A DNA stretch of 20,785 bases, taken from assembly GCA_031283115.1 (NCBI GenBank), contig JAITCK010000187.1:1-20785 (forward strand). The letters are read 5' to 3'. Under the pieces are notes generated by a model. That model was not told the DNA's origin. It worked only from the letters and a program-made list of their open reading frames with translations, and did not search any database. This document shows positions 1 to 8,270 of this stretch, one piece after another. A program made the translations under genes and the position numbers. The stretch comes from Cellulomonadaceae bacterium (lineage in GTDB: Bacteria > Actinomycetota > Actinomycetes > Actinomycetales > Cellulomonadaceae). Each line of letters begins with the position of its first letter. Within the stretch, counting starts at the first letter, position 1.

Positions 1-21
1 GAGGATGCAGGGGTGGGGCAA

Positions 22-27
22 TAGGGT
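22..27 (+). promoter_or_regulatory. Candidate -10 box for a leaderless ABC-F mRNA
   Basis: TAGGGT fits the actinobacterial TAnnnT -10 pattern and ends 6 nt before the GTG start at 34, so transcription would begin at or next to the start codon. The same layout (TAG-N-GT, 6-8 nt before the start) is found before the genes at 9729 and 10524. No -35 can be judged because the window begins here. Confidence 0.4.
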
Positions 28-33
28 GGGGGC

Positions 34-1920
34 GTGGGTCATTTATTGGGTGCGGATGGGATTTCGCTGGCATTTGCCGACCGAGTGCTGCTTGACGGGG
101 TGTCGCTGGGGCTAGACGACGGCGACCGGGTGGGCGTGGTCGGGCCTAACGGGGCAGGCAAGTCGACTTTGCTGCGGATGCTGGCTGGTCAACGCGGCCC
201 CGACGGCGGACGGGTCACCCGGGTGGGCGGGACAACCGTCGGCATGCTCGACCAGCGAGACTTGGACGCTGCCCCCGGCGCCACCATCCTCGATATTGTT
301 CACGGCGACGCAGAAGCCCACGAGTGGGCGTCCGACGCCCGCATCCGATCCGTCCATGCGGGCCTGCTCGCCGACCTGTCCCTCGACCAGCCCGTTGACA
401 ACCTGTCAGGCGGGGAGCGACGACGGGTGGCGCTCGCGGCCCTGCTGGCCACCGACCCGGACATGCTGCTGCTGGACGAACCCACCAACCACCTAGACGT
501 GGAGGGCGTGGACTGGCTGGCCCGTCACCTGGGCGCCCGCTACGGCAAACCCGGAGCCAGCGGGGCGCTGGTGGTGGTCACTCACGACCGCTGGTTCCTT
601 GACGCCGTCTGTTCCCGCATGTGGGAGGTGGTGGGCGACGGCGCTGTTGAGGGTTACGAGGGCGGGTATGCGGCCTACGTGCTGGCCCGCGCTGAACGGG
701 CCCGACAGGCCCAGACTGCCGCCGAAAAACGAGACAACCTGCTCCGTAAAGAGTTGGCCTGGCTGCGCCGGGGTGCGCCCGCCCGCACGTCGAAGCCTCG
801 CTTCCGCATCGACGCGGCCAACGCCCTCATCGCCGACGAGCCTGCCCCCCGTGACACCCTGGAACTCACCCGCATGGCGACGCGCCGCCTCGGCAAAGAC
901 GTTCTCGACCTGGAAGACGTCACCGTCACCATCCCTGACCGAACACTGTTGGACAACGTGACCTGGCGGCTGGGGCCAGGGGACCGGTTTGGGGTTGTCG
1001 GGGTCAACGGGGCCGGGAAGTCCACGCTGCTGTCCCTGCTGGCGGGGCGGCGGCAGCCTGACGCGGGCCGGGTCAAACGCGGCAAAACGGTGGCTGTGGC
1101 GGAACTGTCTCAAGACGTAGGCGAGTTGGATGACGTGGGGCACCTGACGCCCGTGCAGGTGGTGGAGCGGGAACGCGGAACCGTAGTGGTGGGGGCGGGG
1201 TCGAGCGCCCACTTCAACGCCCGCACCTCCATCGGGCAGCGAGCCGGGACGGAGATGACGGCAGGCCAGTTGACGGAACGGCTGGGTTTCACCCGTGCCC
1301 GCGCGCACACCCCGGTCAAAGATTTGTCGGGTGGGGAGCGCCGCCGCCTGCAACTGCTCCGCCTGCTGGTCAGCGAACCCAACGTGCTGCTGCTGGATGA
1401 ACCCACCAACGACCTCGACACGGACACGCTGGCTGCTGTCGAAGACCTGCTCGACGGGTGGAGTGGCACGCTGGTGGTTGTCTCGCACGACCGCTACCTG
1501 CTGGAACGTATCTGCGACCGTCAGTGGGCCATGTACGGCGACGGGAAACTCGTCGACTTGCCTGGCGGCGTTGACGAATACCTGGCTGTCCGGCGGGCGG
1601 CAATGGGGGCGTCCGATGGCGATGCGGGCGGCGGGTTGGCCTCGCAAGCGTCGTCGTCATCATCGGCAGCCGCGGTGACTTCGATGGCTGGGTCGACTGC
1701 GTCGCAGGCGGAGATTCGGCAGGCCCGCAAGGACGTGCAGCGCATTGAGCGGCGCCTGGCCAAAATCACGGAGGAGGAATCTGCCCTGCACACGCAGATT
1801 GCCGACAACCCCACCGATTACACGGCTGTCGCCGCCTGGGACGCTCAACTGCGCGCCCTGACCGACGAGCGCGACACCCTCGAACTGGAGTGGCTAGAAG
1901 CCGCCGAACTCGCTGGTTAG
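34..1920 (+). CDS. ABC-F family ATPase, Uup type
   Basis: This is a soluble duplicated ATPase with two nucleotide-binding domains and no membrane segment, which defines the ABC-F family. Members act on the ribosome or on branched nucleic-acid structures rather than in transport. Domain 1 has a Walker A at residues 37-45 (GPNGAGKST), the signature LSGGE at 124-128 and a Walker B LLLDEPTNHLD at 145-155. Domain 2 has a Walker A at 323-331, LSGGE at 431-435 and LLLDEPTNDLD at 452-462. A basic linker (about 215-275, containing RRGAPARTSKPRFRID) and a C-terminal helical coiled coil (about 560-620, rich in Arg/Glu) are typical of Uup. A Ser/Ala-rich stretch (about 535-555) joins domain 2 to the coiled coil. 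The GTG start is chosen because homology begins at once and a -10-like box lies 6 nt upstream. The gene converges with the minus-strand operon over a 66-bp gap. Antibiotic-resistance ABC-F proteins usually lack this linker and tail, so a Uup-like housekeeping role is more likely. Confidence 0.93.
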   Translation: MGHLLGADGISLAFADRVLLDGVSLGLDDGDRVGVVGPNGAGKSTLLRMLAGQRGPDGGRVTRVGGTTVGMLDQRDLDAAPGATILDIVHGDAEAHEWASDARIRSVHAGLLADLSLDQPVDNLSGGERRRVALAALLATDPDMLLLDEPTNHLDVEGVDWLARHLGARYGKPGASGALVVVTHDRWFLDAVCSRMWEVVGDGAVEGYEGGYAAYVLARAERARQAQTAAEKRDNLLRKELAWLRRGAPARTSKPRFRIDAANALIADEPAPRDTLELTRMATRRLGKDVLDLEDVTVTIPDRTLLDNVTWRLGPGDRFGVVGVNGAGKSTLLSLLAGRRQPDAGRVKRGKTVAVAELSQDVGELDDVGHLTPVQVVERERGTVVVGAGSSAHFNARTSIGQRAGTEMTAGQLTERLGFTRARAHTPVKDLSGGERRRLQLLRLLVSEPNVLLLDEPTNDLDTDTLAAVEDLLDGWSGTLVVVSHDRYLLERICDRQWAMYGDGKLVDLPGGVDEYLAVRRAAMGASDGDAGGGLASQASSSSSAAAVTSMAGSTASQAEIRQARKDVQRIERRLAKITEEESALHTQIADNPTDYTAVAAWDAQLRALTDERDTLELEWLEAAELAG

Positions 1921-1986
1921 AGGCCAGACACCCGCCGCCCAGCCGGAGTGGAACCCGGTAGGTTCGACGGTCATGCTTCGCGGTGC

Positions 1987-2538
1987 TCAACCACCTGTGA
2001 GGGGGCCAGCCCGTTTGATGTAGCCGCCGTCGGCTAGGCCGGCCCGCTTCTCGAAAGTGTTGTGTTCGCCTTGAATGGCGTAGGCGATGCCGTAGGCGAT
2101 AGGCATGATGATGAAACCGAGCAGGGCCCACTGGTTGCGGTGAATGGACTCATGCCGCAGCAGAGCCTGGCCGCGCGGCGAATCAATGTATTCGCGGGTG
2201 AAAGGCGTGACAAACGTGTTCCCATAAGTGGTGCCGCCCTTGACAGCCCAACGGCGGGCCTGGCCTGTACACACCCACATGGCGTGGGTGGAATCCCATT
2301 GACGATCAGCCTTGCCGATGCGTGCTAAACCCAGTCCGATCAGCGACGGCAGCAGGTTGACCACAAACCGCAGCCTGTTTTTGGGCGAAGTTTCGCGCAC
2401 GCGGGCTCGGAACAGTGCCAGCGCTGTATCGCGCAAGCTGCCGTCGGACGGGCAGTCTGCCGTAGCGGCTGCCGTCCCGCCGCCCGTCATCTTGTCAGTT
2501 GGGCCGCCTGTCATGCCGTCCGTTGTCACATCCGCCAT
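1987..2538 (-). CDS. Small putative membrane-associated protein with HExxH motif, last gene of the tetR-ABC operon
   Basis: I do not recognise a named family. The 183-residue product begins with a low-complexity Thr/Gly/Ala-rich stretch (1-35). It then has a hydrophobic segment at about 57-73 and a second at about 138-156. Just before the second lies HESIH (129-133) followed by NQW, which has the form of the zinc-binding HExxH of metalloproteases. A Glu at 163 (NTFE), 30 residues further, could be a third ligand. The C-terminus contains GLADGGY. The ATG at 2538 is favoured because it lies 1 nt after the stop codon of the permease gene, implying translational coupling. Met9 and Met17 are alternative starts within the low-complexity leader. 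The position suggests it helps or is controlled with the ABC transporter, but nothing shows that it is an active protease. Confidence 0.72.
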   Translation of the reverse strand: MADVTTDGMTGGPTDKMTGGGTAAATADCPSDGSLRDTALALFRARVRETSPKNRLRFVVNLLPSLIGLGLARIGKADRQWDSTHAMWVCTGQARRWAVKGGTTYGNTFVTPFTREYIDSPRGQALLRHESIHRNQWALLGFIIMPIAYGIAYAIQGEHNTFEKRAGLADGGYIKRAGPLTGG

Positions 2539-2539
2539 G

Positions 2540-3814
2540 TCAGGCGCTCCGTAGGGCGTCTTTCAAGCGGATACGGGCGCCCGTGCGTAGCACAGCCCCC
2601 GCATAAATGCGGCCAGCCAGCCAGGCCAGCACCGGCAGAAAGGCCACAGCGATAACCAAGGCGACCGGCTGCTCCCACGGCGCAACCACGTTGAAAGCTG
2701 CCCGCACCGGCATAAGGAAGGGGGCGAAGAAGGGAACAAACGACATGACCTTTCCCAACTGGGCTTGCGGTTCGTGAAGAAGCACGGTGACCGTGTACAT
2801 GTAGGGGAGCATGGCCAGCATGAGGGCAGGCATCGTCACCGAACCGACCTCCTCTTGCCGGGACACTAGGGAGGCGAGAGCGGCCAGCATGAGGGCGAAA
2901 ATAGTGAAGCCCACCAGGAACCAGGCCACCGACCAGACCAGCATCGACCCCAAATGAATGGCACTCGCATCGAGAACCCCCGTGCAGTGAGCGGCCAGGG
3001 CGGCAGCCCCCACCGTGGCCACCATCTGAATGAGCACCACCACCCCGATACCCAGCACCTTGCCTGCCATGAGGTAGGTGGGTCGCACGGTGGCCAGCAG
3101 AATCTCCACTACGCGAGACGATTTTTCTTCCACCACACCCTGAGCCACAAACTGTGAGCCCATCATCAAGGCTATATACATGACGATCACCGTTGCCAAG
3201 CCCACAACAATCTGCGACGTGTCAATGGTCGGCTCCGGTTCTAAGGCGGTGACCTGCACGTTTGCCTCGTGAATGGCTGCTGCCACTGTGCCGGGGTCTC
3301 CGCCCAGGCCGGTCACTTGCGCGTCTAAGGCATCCTGTTGAGCCAGGGCAGTGAAGGTGGCTTGCAGGGATGGGTCAAGGGTCTGCTTGACCACCACCTC
3401 AAAAGAGGGTGCACCCGATGGAGCGTCGCCCGCAGTCTGCGGGATAACTAAGGCATCCAGGTCGCCCGACGTCAACAAGGCTTGACCGGCATCTTGGGAG
3501 GCGGGGGTTGAGGCGGTCATCGACACTGACGCGGCTTTAGCCGTCGCCTCGATGGCGTTTACCGTGGCGGCAGGAACGTCAGGGGTGAAACCGACAGCAA
3601 ACGATTGAGTCAAACCGCCGGCAAAATGGGCGATGAGCACGCCAGCCACCACCACGGCCACCATGATGAGTGTGGTCACCCGCCAGGACTTTGCCCGCGT
3701 GCGCGTGCTGATCTCCCGCCTGGCAATCAAACCGATAGATGACCAGGCCGACTGTGCGGGAAGAGCCGGGCCAGCCGCCGCTGCGGCCTGGACTGTGGGT
3801 GTGGTCAGGCTCAT
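2540..3814 (-). CDS. ABC-2 type transporter permease (NatB-like)
   Basis: This is the membrane subunit of an exporter-type ABC transporter, paired with the ATPase encoded just upstream. The N-terminus carries a cytoplasmic RREISTRTRAKSWR stretch (about 32-45), then membrane segment 1 (about 46-66). A large external domain (about 67-205) follows, and then roughly five membrane segments. The segment VVEEKSSRVVEILL after the second membrane helix is the hallmark of the NatB/ABC2_membrane_3 family, as is the following region containing AGKVLGIG. Length (424 residues) is normal. The start overlaps the ATPase stop by 4 nt (ATGA arrangement), a sign of coupled translation. Known relatives export sodium, drugs or peptides. 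The substrate here cannot be read from sequence. The TetR gene at the head of the operon favours a small-molecule inducer, hence a drug or stress efflux role. Confidence 0.9.
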   Translation of the reverse strand: MSLTTPTVQAAAAAGPALPAQSAWSSIGLIARREISTRTRAKSWRVTTLIMVAVVVAGVLIAHFAGGLTQSFAVGFTPDVPAATVNAIEATAKAASVSMTASTPASQDAGQALLTSGDLDALVIPQTAGDAPSGAPSFEVVVKQTLDPSLQATFTALAQQDALDAQVTGLGGDPGTVAAAIHEANVQVTALEPEPTIDTSQIVVGLATVIVMYIALMMGSQFVAQGVVEEKSSRVVEILLATVRPTYLMAGKVLGIGVVVLIQMVATVGAAALAAHCTGVLDASAIHLGSMLVWSVAWFLVGFTIFALMLAALASLVSRQEEVGSVTMPALMLAMLPYMYTVTVLLHEPQAQLGKVMSFVPFFAPFLMPVRAAFNVVAPWEQPVALVIAVAFLPVLAWLAGRIYAGAVLRTGARIRLKDALRSA

Positions 3815-4779
3815 CGTGCATCTCCGTTCCCCTGGTGGGCAGCGCTTTCTTCAGTGGTGCTGACCTCATGCCGGTAAATCTCTGTGAGTGACGGGCGTAA
3901 GGGAGCGAACTCGGTGACCGGGCCAGCAGCCAAAGCGGCTCGCAAAATCGTTTGCCCGATGGCAGCCTCGCCGCTGGTGCTGCTACCGCTGTTGCCGTCG
4001 GTGTTGCTGTATTCGACGACGGTGCGAGCCCCCTGCTGGGAGATGAGGCGGACGCCGGGCAGGGATGACAGCCAACCGTCGCCCGTTGGGCCGTCGATCA
4101 TCCATTGGGGGGTGTCGGTGTGGCGCAGGTCGGCGATGGTGCCTTGGGCGACCATTTTCCCGTCGCGGATGATGCCCACCCGGTCACAGAGACGTTCCAC
4201 CAGGTCAAGTTGGTGGCTACTGAAAATGACCGGAACCCCGGCAGCAGCCCGCTCTTGCAAAACGCCTGACATGACATCGACAGCCACCGGGTCAAGACCG
4301 CTGAAAGGTTCGTCAAGAACCAGCAGGTCAGGGCTGTGAACGAGGGCTGCCGCCAGTTGCACGCGCTGCTGGTTACCCAAAGACAACTGCTGGACTTCAT
4401 CAGCGTATCGGGCGTCAATACCGAGAGTTTCCGCCCAACGTTTGGACGCCGTGACCGCTGCCGAAGCGTCCAAACCGTGCAGGCGGGCCAGGTATTCCAG
4501 CTGTTCACCCACCCGCATCTTGGGGTAGAGGCCGCGCTCTTCCGGCATGTAGCCGATGCGGCGGCGACCAGCAAAGTCGATAGGTGCCCCATCCCAGGTG
4601 ACAGTGCCCGCATCGGCGGTGAGCACACCCAAAATGATGCGCATTGTTGTTGTTTTTCCTGCCCCGTTCGAGCCGACAAAACCGAACAGTTCGCCCGCCT
4701 CCAAACGAAACGACACCCCGTCCAGGGCACGCAAGTCTCCGTAAGCCTTAGTCAGCCCTGCCACATCTAAAACAGCCAT
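3811..4779 (-). CDS. ABC transporter ATP-binding protein (NatA-like)
   Basis: This is the energising subunit for the permease downstream. Counting from the ATG at 4779, the product has 322 residues with Walker A GSNGAGKTT (36-44), a signature LSLGNQQ (132-138) and Walker B ending LLVLDEP (152-158), followed by a switch His (SSHQLD, about 193). The GYMPEERGLYPKM stretch (76-88) is typical of this exporter group. The extended C-terminal region (about 230-300) resembles the DUF4162 domain often fused to such ATPases. A TTG 18 nt further upstream is also in frame but adds MCHPLG, which is not family-like, so the ATG is preferred. No clear Shine-Dalgarno sequence precedes it. The gene lies 54 bp after tetR and overlaps the permease by 4 nt, so the three are almost certainly co-transcribed. 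Confidence 0.91.
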   Translation of the reverse strand: MAVLDVAGLTKAYGDLRALDGVSFRLEAGELFGFVGSNGAGKTTTMRIILGVLTADAGTVTWDGAPIDFAGRRRIGYMPEERGLYPKMRVGEQLEYLARLHGLDASAAVTASKRWAETLGIDARYADEVQQLSLGNQQRVQLAAALVHSPDLLVLDEPFSGLDPVAVDVMSGVLQERAAAGVPVIFSSHQLDLVERLCDRVGIIRDGKMVAQGTIADLRHTDTPQWMIDGPTGDGWLSSLPGVRLISQQGARTVVEYSNTDGNSGSSTSGEAAIGQTILRAALAAGPVTEFAPLRPSLTEIYRHEVSTTEESAAHQGNGDAR

Positions 4780-4833
4780 GCCCAAAGGATGACACAAGCC
4801 ACCGACATCAGGCGGGAAGCAAGTGGTTTGAGG

Positions 4834-5523
4834 TCAAGCCCCAGAGGTGGTCAAAGCAGGGTAGGGGCGCATGGCTTTGAGGCCGTTCCAGGCCAGGTTG
4901 ACCAGGTGGGCGGCCACCTCCTCCTTGGAGGGGGTGCGCACGTCAAGCCAGTATTGGCCGGTCAAAGCGATCATGCCCACCAGCATTTGCGAATAGAGGG
5001 GAGCGGAGGCCTGATCCAAGCCGTTAGCGGCGAAGGTTTCCACCAGAATGTGCTCCACCTGGGAGGCCACATCGCCGATAAGTGACGAAAACGTGCCTGT
5101 GGCCTGCGCTACAGGGGAGTCACGTACCAGAATCCTGAACCCGTCCTCATGAGTTTCGATGTAGTCGAGCAGGGCCAGGGCCGTGCGCTCCACCGTCACT
5201 TTGGGGTGGCCGCCCAAGGCCAAAGAGTCCAGCAGGGCGTGCGTCAAAGCCTGAGTTTCCCGGTCCACCACCACCGCATATATGCCTTCCTTCCCGCCAA
5301 AATGCTCATACACCACAGGTTTGGACACGCCCGCCCGGGAGGCGATTTCTTCGACGGACGTCTGCTCAAAACCCTTTTCCGCGAACAAGCCACGGCTGAC
5401 AGCCACCAGTTGTTCCCGCCGCTGTGAAGCCGTCATGCGGGACCGGGCAGGCCGGTGTTCAGAGTCTTTTGCCGCGCCATCAAGGGGGCCAATCGTGCCG
5501 GAAGTATCGACCATGAACCCCAT
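4834..5523 (-). CDS. TetR family transcriptional regulator
   Basis: This is a one-domain DNA-binding repressor with a ligand-binding C-terminal region. With the ATG at 5523 the product has 229 residues. The TetR N-terminal domain spans about 35-81, with the helix-turn-helix in TSVEEIASRAGVSKPVVYEHF (55-75), a near-consensus sequence. The rest (about 85-225) is helical and forms the dimer and inducer pocket. The first 30 residues are poorly conserved in character, so starts at Met4 (5514) or Met30 (5436) remain possible. The GAGCAAAG just upstream of 5523 is only a weak ribosome-binding site. As first gene of the operon it probably represses itself and the ABC genes through the inverted repeat at 5568-5581. 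The inducer is unknown. Confidence 0.9.
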   Translation of the reverse strand: MGFMVDTSGTIGPLDGAAKDSEHRPARSRMTASQRREQLVAVSRGLFAEKGFEQTSVEEIASRAGVSKPVVYEHFGGKEGIYAVVVDRETQALTHALLDSLALGGHPKVTVERTALALLDYIETHEDGFRILVRDSPVAQATGTFSSLIGDVASQVEHILVETFAANGLDQASAPLYSQMLVGMIALTGQYWLDVRTPSKEEVAAHLVNLAWNGLKAMRPYPALTTSGA

Positions 5524-5567
5524 CTTTGCTCACAAGGGCAAAAATCCGTGGCAGAATGTCTCCCGCG

Positions 5568-5581
5568 ATCACACATGTGAT
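5568..5581. promoter_or_regulatory. Inverted repeat, candidate TetR operator
   Basis: ATCACA-CA-TGTGAT has perfect 6-bp arms with a 2-bp centre. It lies 44 bp upstream of the tetR start and 7 bp before the tRNA-Gln gene. TetR-family regulators commonly bind short palindromes in front of their own gene, so this is the best operator candidate in the 65-bp gap. Binding is inferred, and the site could also affect tRNA transcription. Confidence 0.5.
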
Positions 5582-5588
5582 GCAGCGT

Positions 5589-5660
5589 TCCGCCTTGGTG
5601 TAATTGGCAGCACACGGGTTTTTGGTGCCCATAGTCCAGGTTCGAGTCCTGGGGGCGGAG
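5589..5660 (+). tRNA. tRNA-Gln (anticodon UUG)
   Basis: The cloverleaf can be drawn by hand. The acceptor stem is 5589-5595 TCCGCCT with 5653-5659 GGGCGGA. The D arm is 5598-5613 (GTGT/GCAC arms). The anticodon loop is 5620-5626 with TTG at 5622-5624. The T arm is CCAGG (5636-5640), loop TTCGAGT, CCTGG (5648-5652). The discriminator base is G5660 and CCA is not encoded. The anticodon stem has a C-A mismatch at its outer pair and a T-G pair at its inner end. A tRNA-Gln in front of glmU is a common actinobacterial arrangement. No integrase or repeated tRNA end was found nearby. Confidence 0.93.
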
Positions 5661-5731
5661 CAATGAATGTCTGAGGGTTGTGCAAGGATGGGGGCTATCC
5701 GTTAGCCGCATCGTCTGCAAGGGTTTTACTC

Positions 5732-7177
5732 ATGTCGAACAACCCATCGCCTACCGCCGTTATTGTGCTTGCTGCAGGTCAGGGCACGCGCATGAAATCG
5801 TCCATCCCCAAGGTGCTGCACGCTATCGGTGGGCGCACCCTGCTCGGCCACGCCATGGTGGCCGCCCGGGAACTTGACCCCGCCCACCTGGCTGTAGTGG
5901 TGCGGCATGGCCGCGACCTGGTCGCTGCCGAGGTGGAGCGGGTTGACGCGGCAGCCGTTGTTGTCGACCAAGACGATATCCCCGGAACAGGCCGCGCCAC
6001 CCAGTGCGCTGTCGACGCCCTCGATGCCGCCGCTGGCCCGCTGACCGGCCCCGTCGTCGTCACCGCCTCCGACGTGCCCCTGCTAGACGGTGCCACCCTG
6101 GCGGAACTTGTCGCCAACCATGTGGACGACGGCAACGCCGTCACCGTCCTCACCACCGTTGTCGCCGACGCCACCGGCTATGGCCGTATCGTCCGCGACG
6201 CGGCCACCGGCGACGTCACCACCATCGTCGAACATAAAGACGCCAGCGAGGCTCAACGGGCCATCACGGAAATCAACACGTCCATCTACGTTTTCGACGC
6301 TGACGTACTGCGGCGCGGCCTGGGTGGCGTAGACCAAAACAATGCCCAAGGGGAGATGTACCTGACCGACGTTATCGCCCTGGCCAACCGGGAAGGGCGC
6401 CAAGTGCGGGCCGTCATCGCCGACGACCCCATGACCGTCGAAGGCACCAACGACCGCCTGGCCCTGTCCGTGCTGGGCGCCGAACTCAACCGCCGTATCG
6501 TCGAACAGTGGATGCTGGACGGAGTCACTATCGTGGATCCCGCCTCCACCTGGATTGACGTGGACGTTGACCTGGCACAAGACGTCACCATTCTGCCTGG
6601 AGTGCAACTGCACGGTGCAACAACGGTCGCCACCGGGGCCACCATCGGTCCCGACTGCACCCTCACCGATATGGAAATCGGGGCAGATGCCCAAGTCATC
6701 CGCACGCACGGGTCGCTGGCCGTCATTGGGGCGGGAGCGAACGTGGGCCCCTTCAGTTATCTGCGGCCCGGCACCGTGCTGGGTGCCAAAGGAAAAATCG
6801 GCGCCTACTGCGAAGCAAAAAACGCGAAAATCGGCGACGGCTCCAAAGTGCCTCACCTCAGTTACGTGGGCGACATCGAAATAGGCACCGGCTCCAACCT
6901 GGGCGCTGGAACCATCATCGCCAACTACGACGGCGTCAACAAACACCGCACCGTCATCGGGGATGAAGTGCGCGTCGGATCAGACAACGTGCTGGTCGCT
7001 CCCGTCACCATCGGCGACGGCGCCTACACGGCAGCAGGCTCCACCATCACCGACAACGTACCCGCCGGAGCATTAGGTGTAGCCCGGTCGCGGCAACACA
7101 CGTCCCCCGGATGGACGGCCACACGCCGCGCCGGAACGTCATCGGCAGCAGCCGCCGCTGCTGCTGAGGCAGAATGA
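5732..7177 (+). CDS. glmU: Bifunctional N-acetylglucosamine-1-phosphate uridyltransferase / glucosamine-1-phosphate acetyltransferase
   Basis: GlmU makes UDP-GlcNAc for peptidoglycan: it acetylates glucosamine-1-phosphate with acetyl-CoA (C-terminal domain) and then transfers UMP (N-terminal domain). The N-terminus has the nucleotidyltransferase motif LAAGQGTRMKS (13-23) followed by PKVLH. The C-terminal left-handed beta helix runs from about 265 to 460, with hexapeptide-like repeats and the catalytic His in VPHLSYVGD (His375). RPGTVLGAKGKIG and NYDG are the usual acetyltransferase motifs. The ATG at 5732 is preferred over an in-frame start at 5678 because AAGGG (5719-5723) sits 8 nt before it and homology begins at residue 8. 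A small hairpin (GGCTA/TAGCC, 5693-5707) lies in the leader. The last 30 residues are an Ala-rich tail. The gene is 57 bp upstream of prs. Confidence 0.96.
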   Translation: MSNNPSPTAVIVLAAGQGTRMKSSIPKVLHAIGGRTLLGHAMVAARELDPAHLAVVVRHGRDLVAAEVERVDAAAVVVDQDDIPGTGRATQCAVDALDAAAGPLTGPVVVTASDVPLLDGATLAELVANHVDDGNAVTVLTTVVADATGYGRIVRDAATGDVTTIVEHKDASEAQRAITEINTSIYVFDADVLRRGLGGVDQNNAQGEMYLTDVIALANREGRQVRAVIADDPMTVEGTNDRLALSVLGAELNRRIVEQWMLDGVTIVDPASTWIDVDVDLAQDVTILPGVQLHGATTVATGATIGPDCTLTDMEIGADAQVIRTHGSLAVIGAGANVGPFSYLRPGTVLGAKGKIGAYCEAKNAKIGDGSKVPHLSYVGDIEIGTGSNLGAGTIIANYDGVNKHRTVIGDEVRVGSDNVLVAPVTIGDGAYTAAGSTITDNVPAGALGVARSRQHTSPGWTATRRAGTSSAAAAAAAEAE

Positions 7178-7234
7178 CACCCAACACTTTTCTTGTTATT
7201 CCCGAGGCGACCCAAGCGAAGGACACGCGAACCG

Positions 7235-8227
7235 ATGGTTGAGCACATTCACGCAATCCACTCCTCGGGAGGCAAAGACCTCGTGTTGGCTGCCGGTCGC
7301 GGCCACATGGAGTTAGCAGAAGCCGTTGCAGCAGAACTCGGCATTGAGTTGCTGCCCGTGTCCTCCTACGACTTCGCCAACACGGAAACCTACGTGCGAT
7401 TCGGCGAATCCATCCGTGGCGCTGACCTGTTCGTGTTGCAGTCGCATACAGCCCCGGTCAACCAGTGGCTCATGGAACAACTGCTGCTACTCGACGCCGC
7501 CAAACGGGCGTCAGCCAAACGCATCACCGCTGTCACCCCCTTCCTGGCCTACGCCCGCCAAGACAAAAAAAGTCGCGGCCGTGAACCCATCTCCGCCCGC
7601 CTAGTGTGCGACCTCCTCAAAACTGCTGGCGCCAACCGGCTCATGTCCGTCGACCTGCACACCGCACAAATCCAAGGCTTCTTCGACGGGCCACTCGACC
7701 ACCTGCTGGCCATGCCCATCCTGGTTGACTACGTGAAAACCCGCGTTGACCTGGACAATGTTGCCGTTGTATCGCCTGATGCTGGCCGTATTCGCGTGGC
7801 CGAACAGTGGGCCAACCAGTTAGGCCGCGCCCCCCTAGCCTTCGTCCACAAAACCCGCGACGTCACCCAACCCAACGTGTCCCACGCCAACCGGATTGTC
7901 GGCGAGGTGGCTGGCCGCGAATGTGTGCTCGTTGATGACCTCATCGACACTGGCGGCACCATCGCTGAAGCCGTCAAAGTCATCCTCGACTCCGGCGCTA
8001 AATCCGTTATCGTGGTCGCCACTCACGGCGTACTGTCCCCGCCCGCCACCGACCGCCTGTCCAAGTGCGGCGCCAGCGAAGTGGTCGTCACCAACACGCT
8101 ACCCATCAGCGCCGAACAAAAATGGGACGGCCTCACCGTGCTCAACATCGCCCCCCTACTGGCCCGCGCCATCAAAGCCATTTTCGAAGACGGGTCCGTC
8201 ACCTCCATCTTTGAAGGCATTTACTAG
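7235..8227 (+). CDS. prs: Ribose-phosphate pyrophosphokinase (PRPP synthetase, class I)
   Basis: The enzyme makes PRPP from ribose-5-phosphate and ATP for purine, pyrimidine, His, Trp and NAD synthesis, and in actinobacteria also for decaprenyl-phosphoryl arabinose precursors. The 330-residue product has the class I motifs: FANTETYVRFGESIRG near residue 46, the ATP-loop region TPFLAYARQDKKSRGREPIS (about 101-120), SVDLHTAQIQGFFD, SPDAGRIRVAEQWA and the PRPP-binding loop DDLIDTGGT (234-242). The ATG at 7235 is preferred to an in-frame start at 7193, as GAAGGA (7218-7223) lies 11 nt upstream and the extra residues would be an Arg-rich, non-family leader. It follows glmU by 57 bp and is probably co-transcribed with it. 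Confidence 0.95.
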   Translation: MVEHIHAIHSSGGKDLVLAAGRGHMELAEAVAAELGIELLPVSSYDFANTETYVRFGESIRGADLFVLQSHTAPVNQWLMEQLLLLDAAKRASAKRITAVTPFLAYARQDKKSRGREPISARLVCDLLKTAGANRLMSVDLHTAQIQGFFDGPLDHLLAMPILVDYVKTRVDLDNVAVVSPDAGRIRVAEQWANQLGRAPLAFVHKTRDVTQPNVSHANRIVGEVAGRECVLVDDLIDTGGTIAEAVKVILDSGAKSVIVVATHGVLSPPATDRLSKCGASEVVVTNTLPISAEQKWDGLTVLNIAPLLARAIKAIFEDGSVTSIFEGIY

Positions 8228-8244
8228 ATTCGGTACTTCTCGGG

Positions 8245-8250
8245 TAGACT
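8245..8250 (+). promoter_or_regulatory. Candidate -10 box of the rplY promoter
   Basis: TAGACT matches TAnnnT and stands in the 166-bp gap between prs and rplY. A start about 7 nt downstream would give a leader of roughly 135 nt that carries the hairpin at 8271-8301. No convincing -35 hexamer is visible at 17 bp spacing. Confidence 0.38.
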
Positions 8251-8270
8251 GTTCGGGTTGCCTTGGCGAG

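Noticed and set aside
493..1647. 384-codon minus-strand open frame opposite the ABC-F gene
   Set aside because: It runs through both ATP-binding cassettes of a convincing plus-strand gene and shows no domain of its own.
1921..1986. Terminator between the convergent ABC-F and HExxH genes
   Set aside because: Only very short (4-bp) complementary pieces are visible in this 66-bp gap, too weak to annotate.
4780..4797. TTG start at 4797 for the ABC ATPase
   Set aside because: The added MCHPLG is not family-like, and the ATG at 4779 starts directly at the conserved beta strand.
5678..5731. Upstream start for glmU at 5678
   Set aside because: The 18 extra residues precede the normal GlmU start, which has AAGGG at the right distance. 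The region also forms a small leader hairpin.
5589..5731. tRNA-Gln as an integration site for a mobile element
   Set aside because: No integrase and no repeat of the tRNA 3' end was found in the window. The tRNA-glmU order is ancestral.
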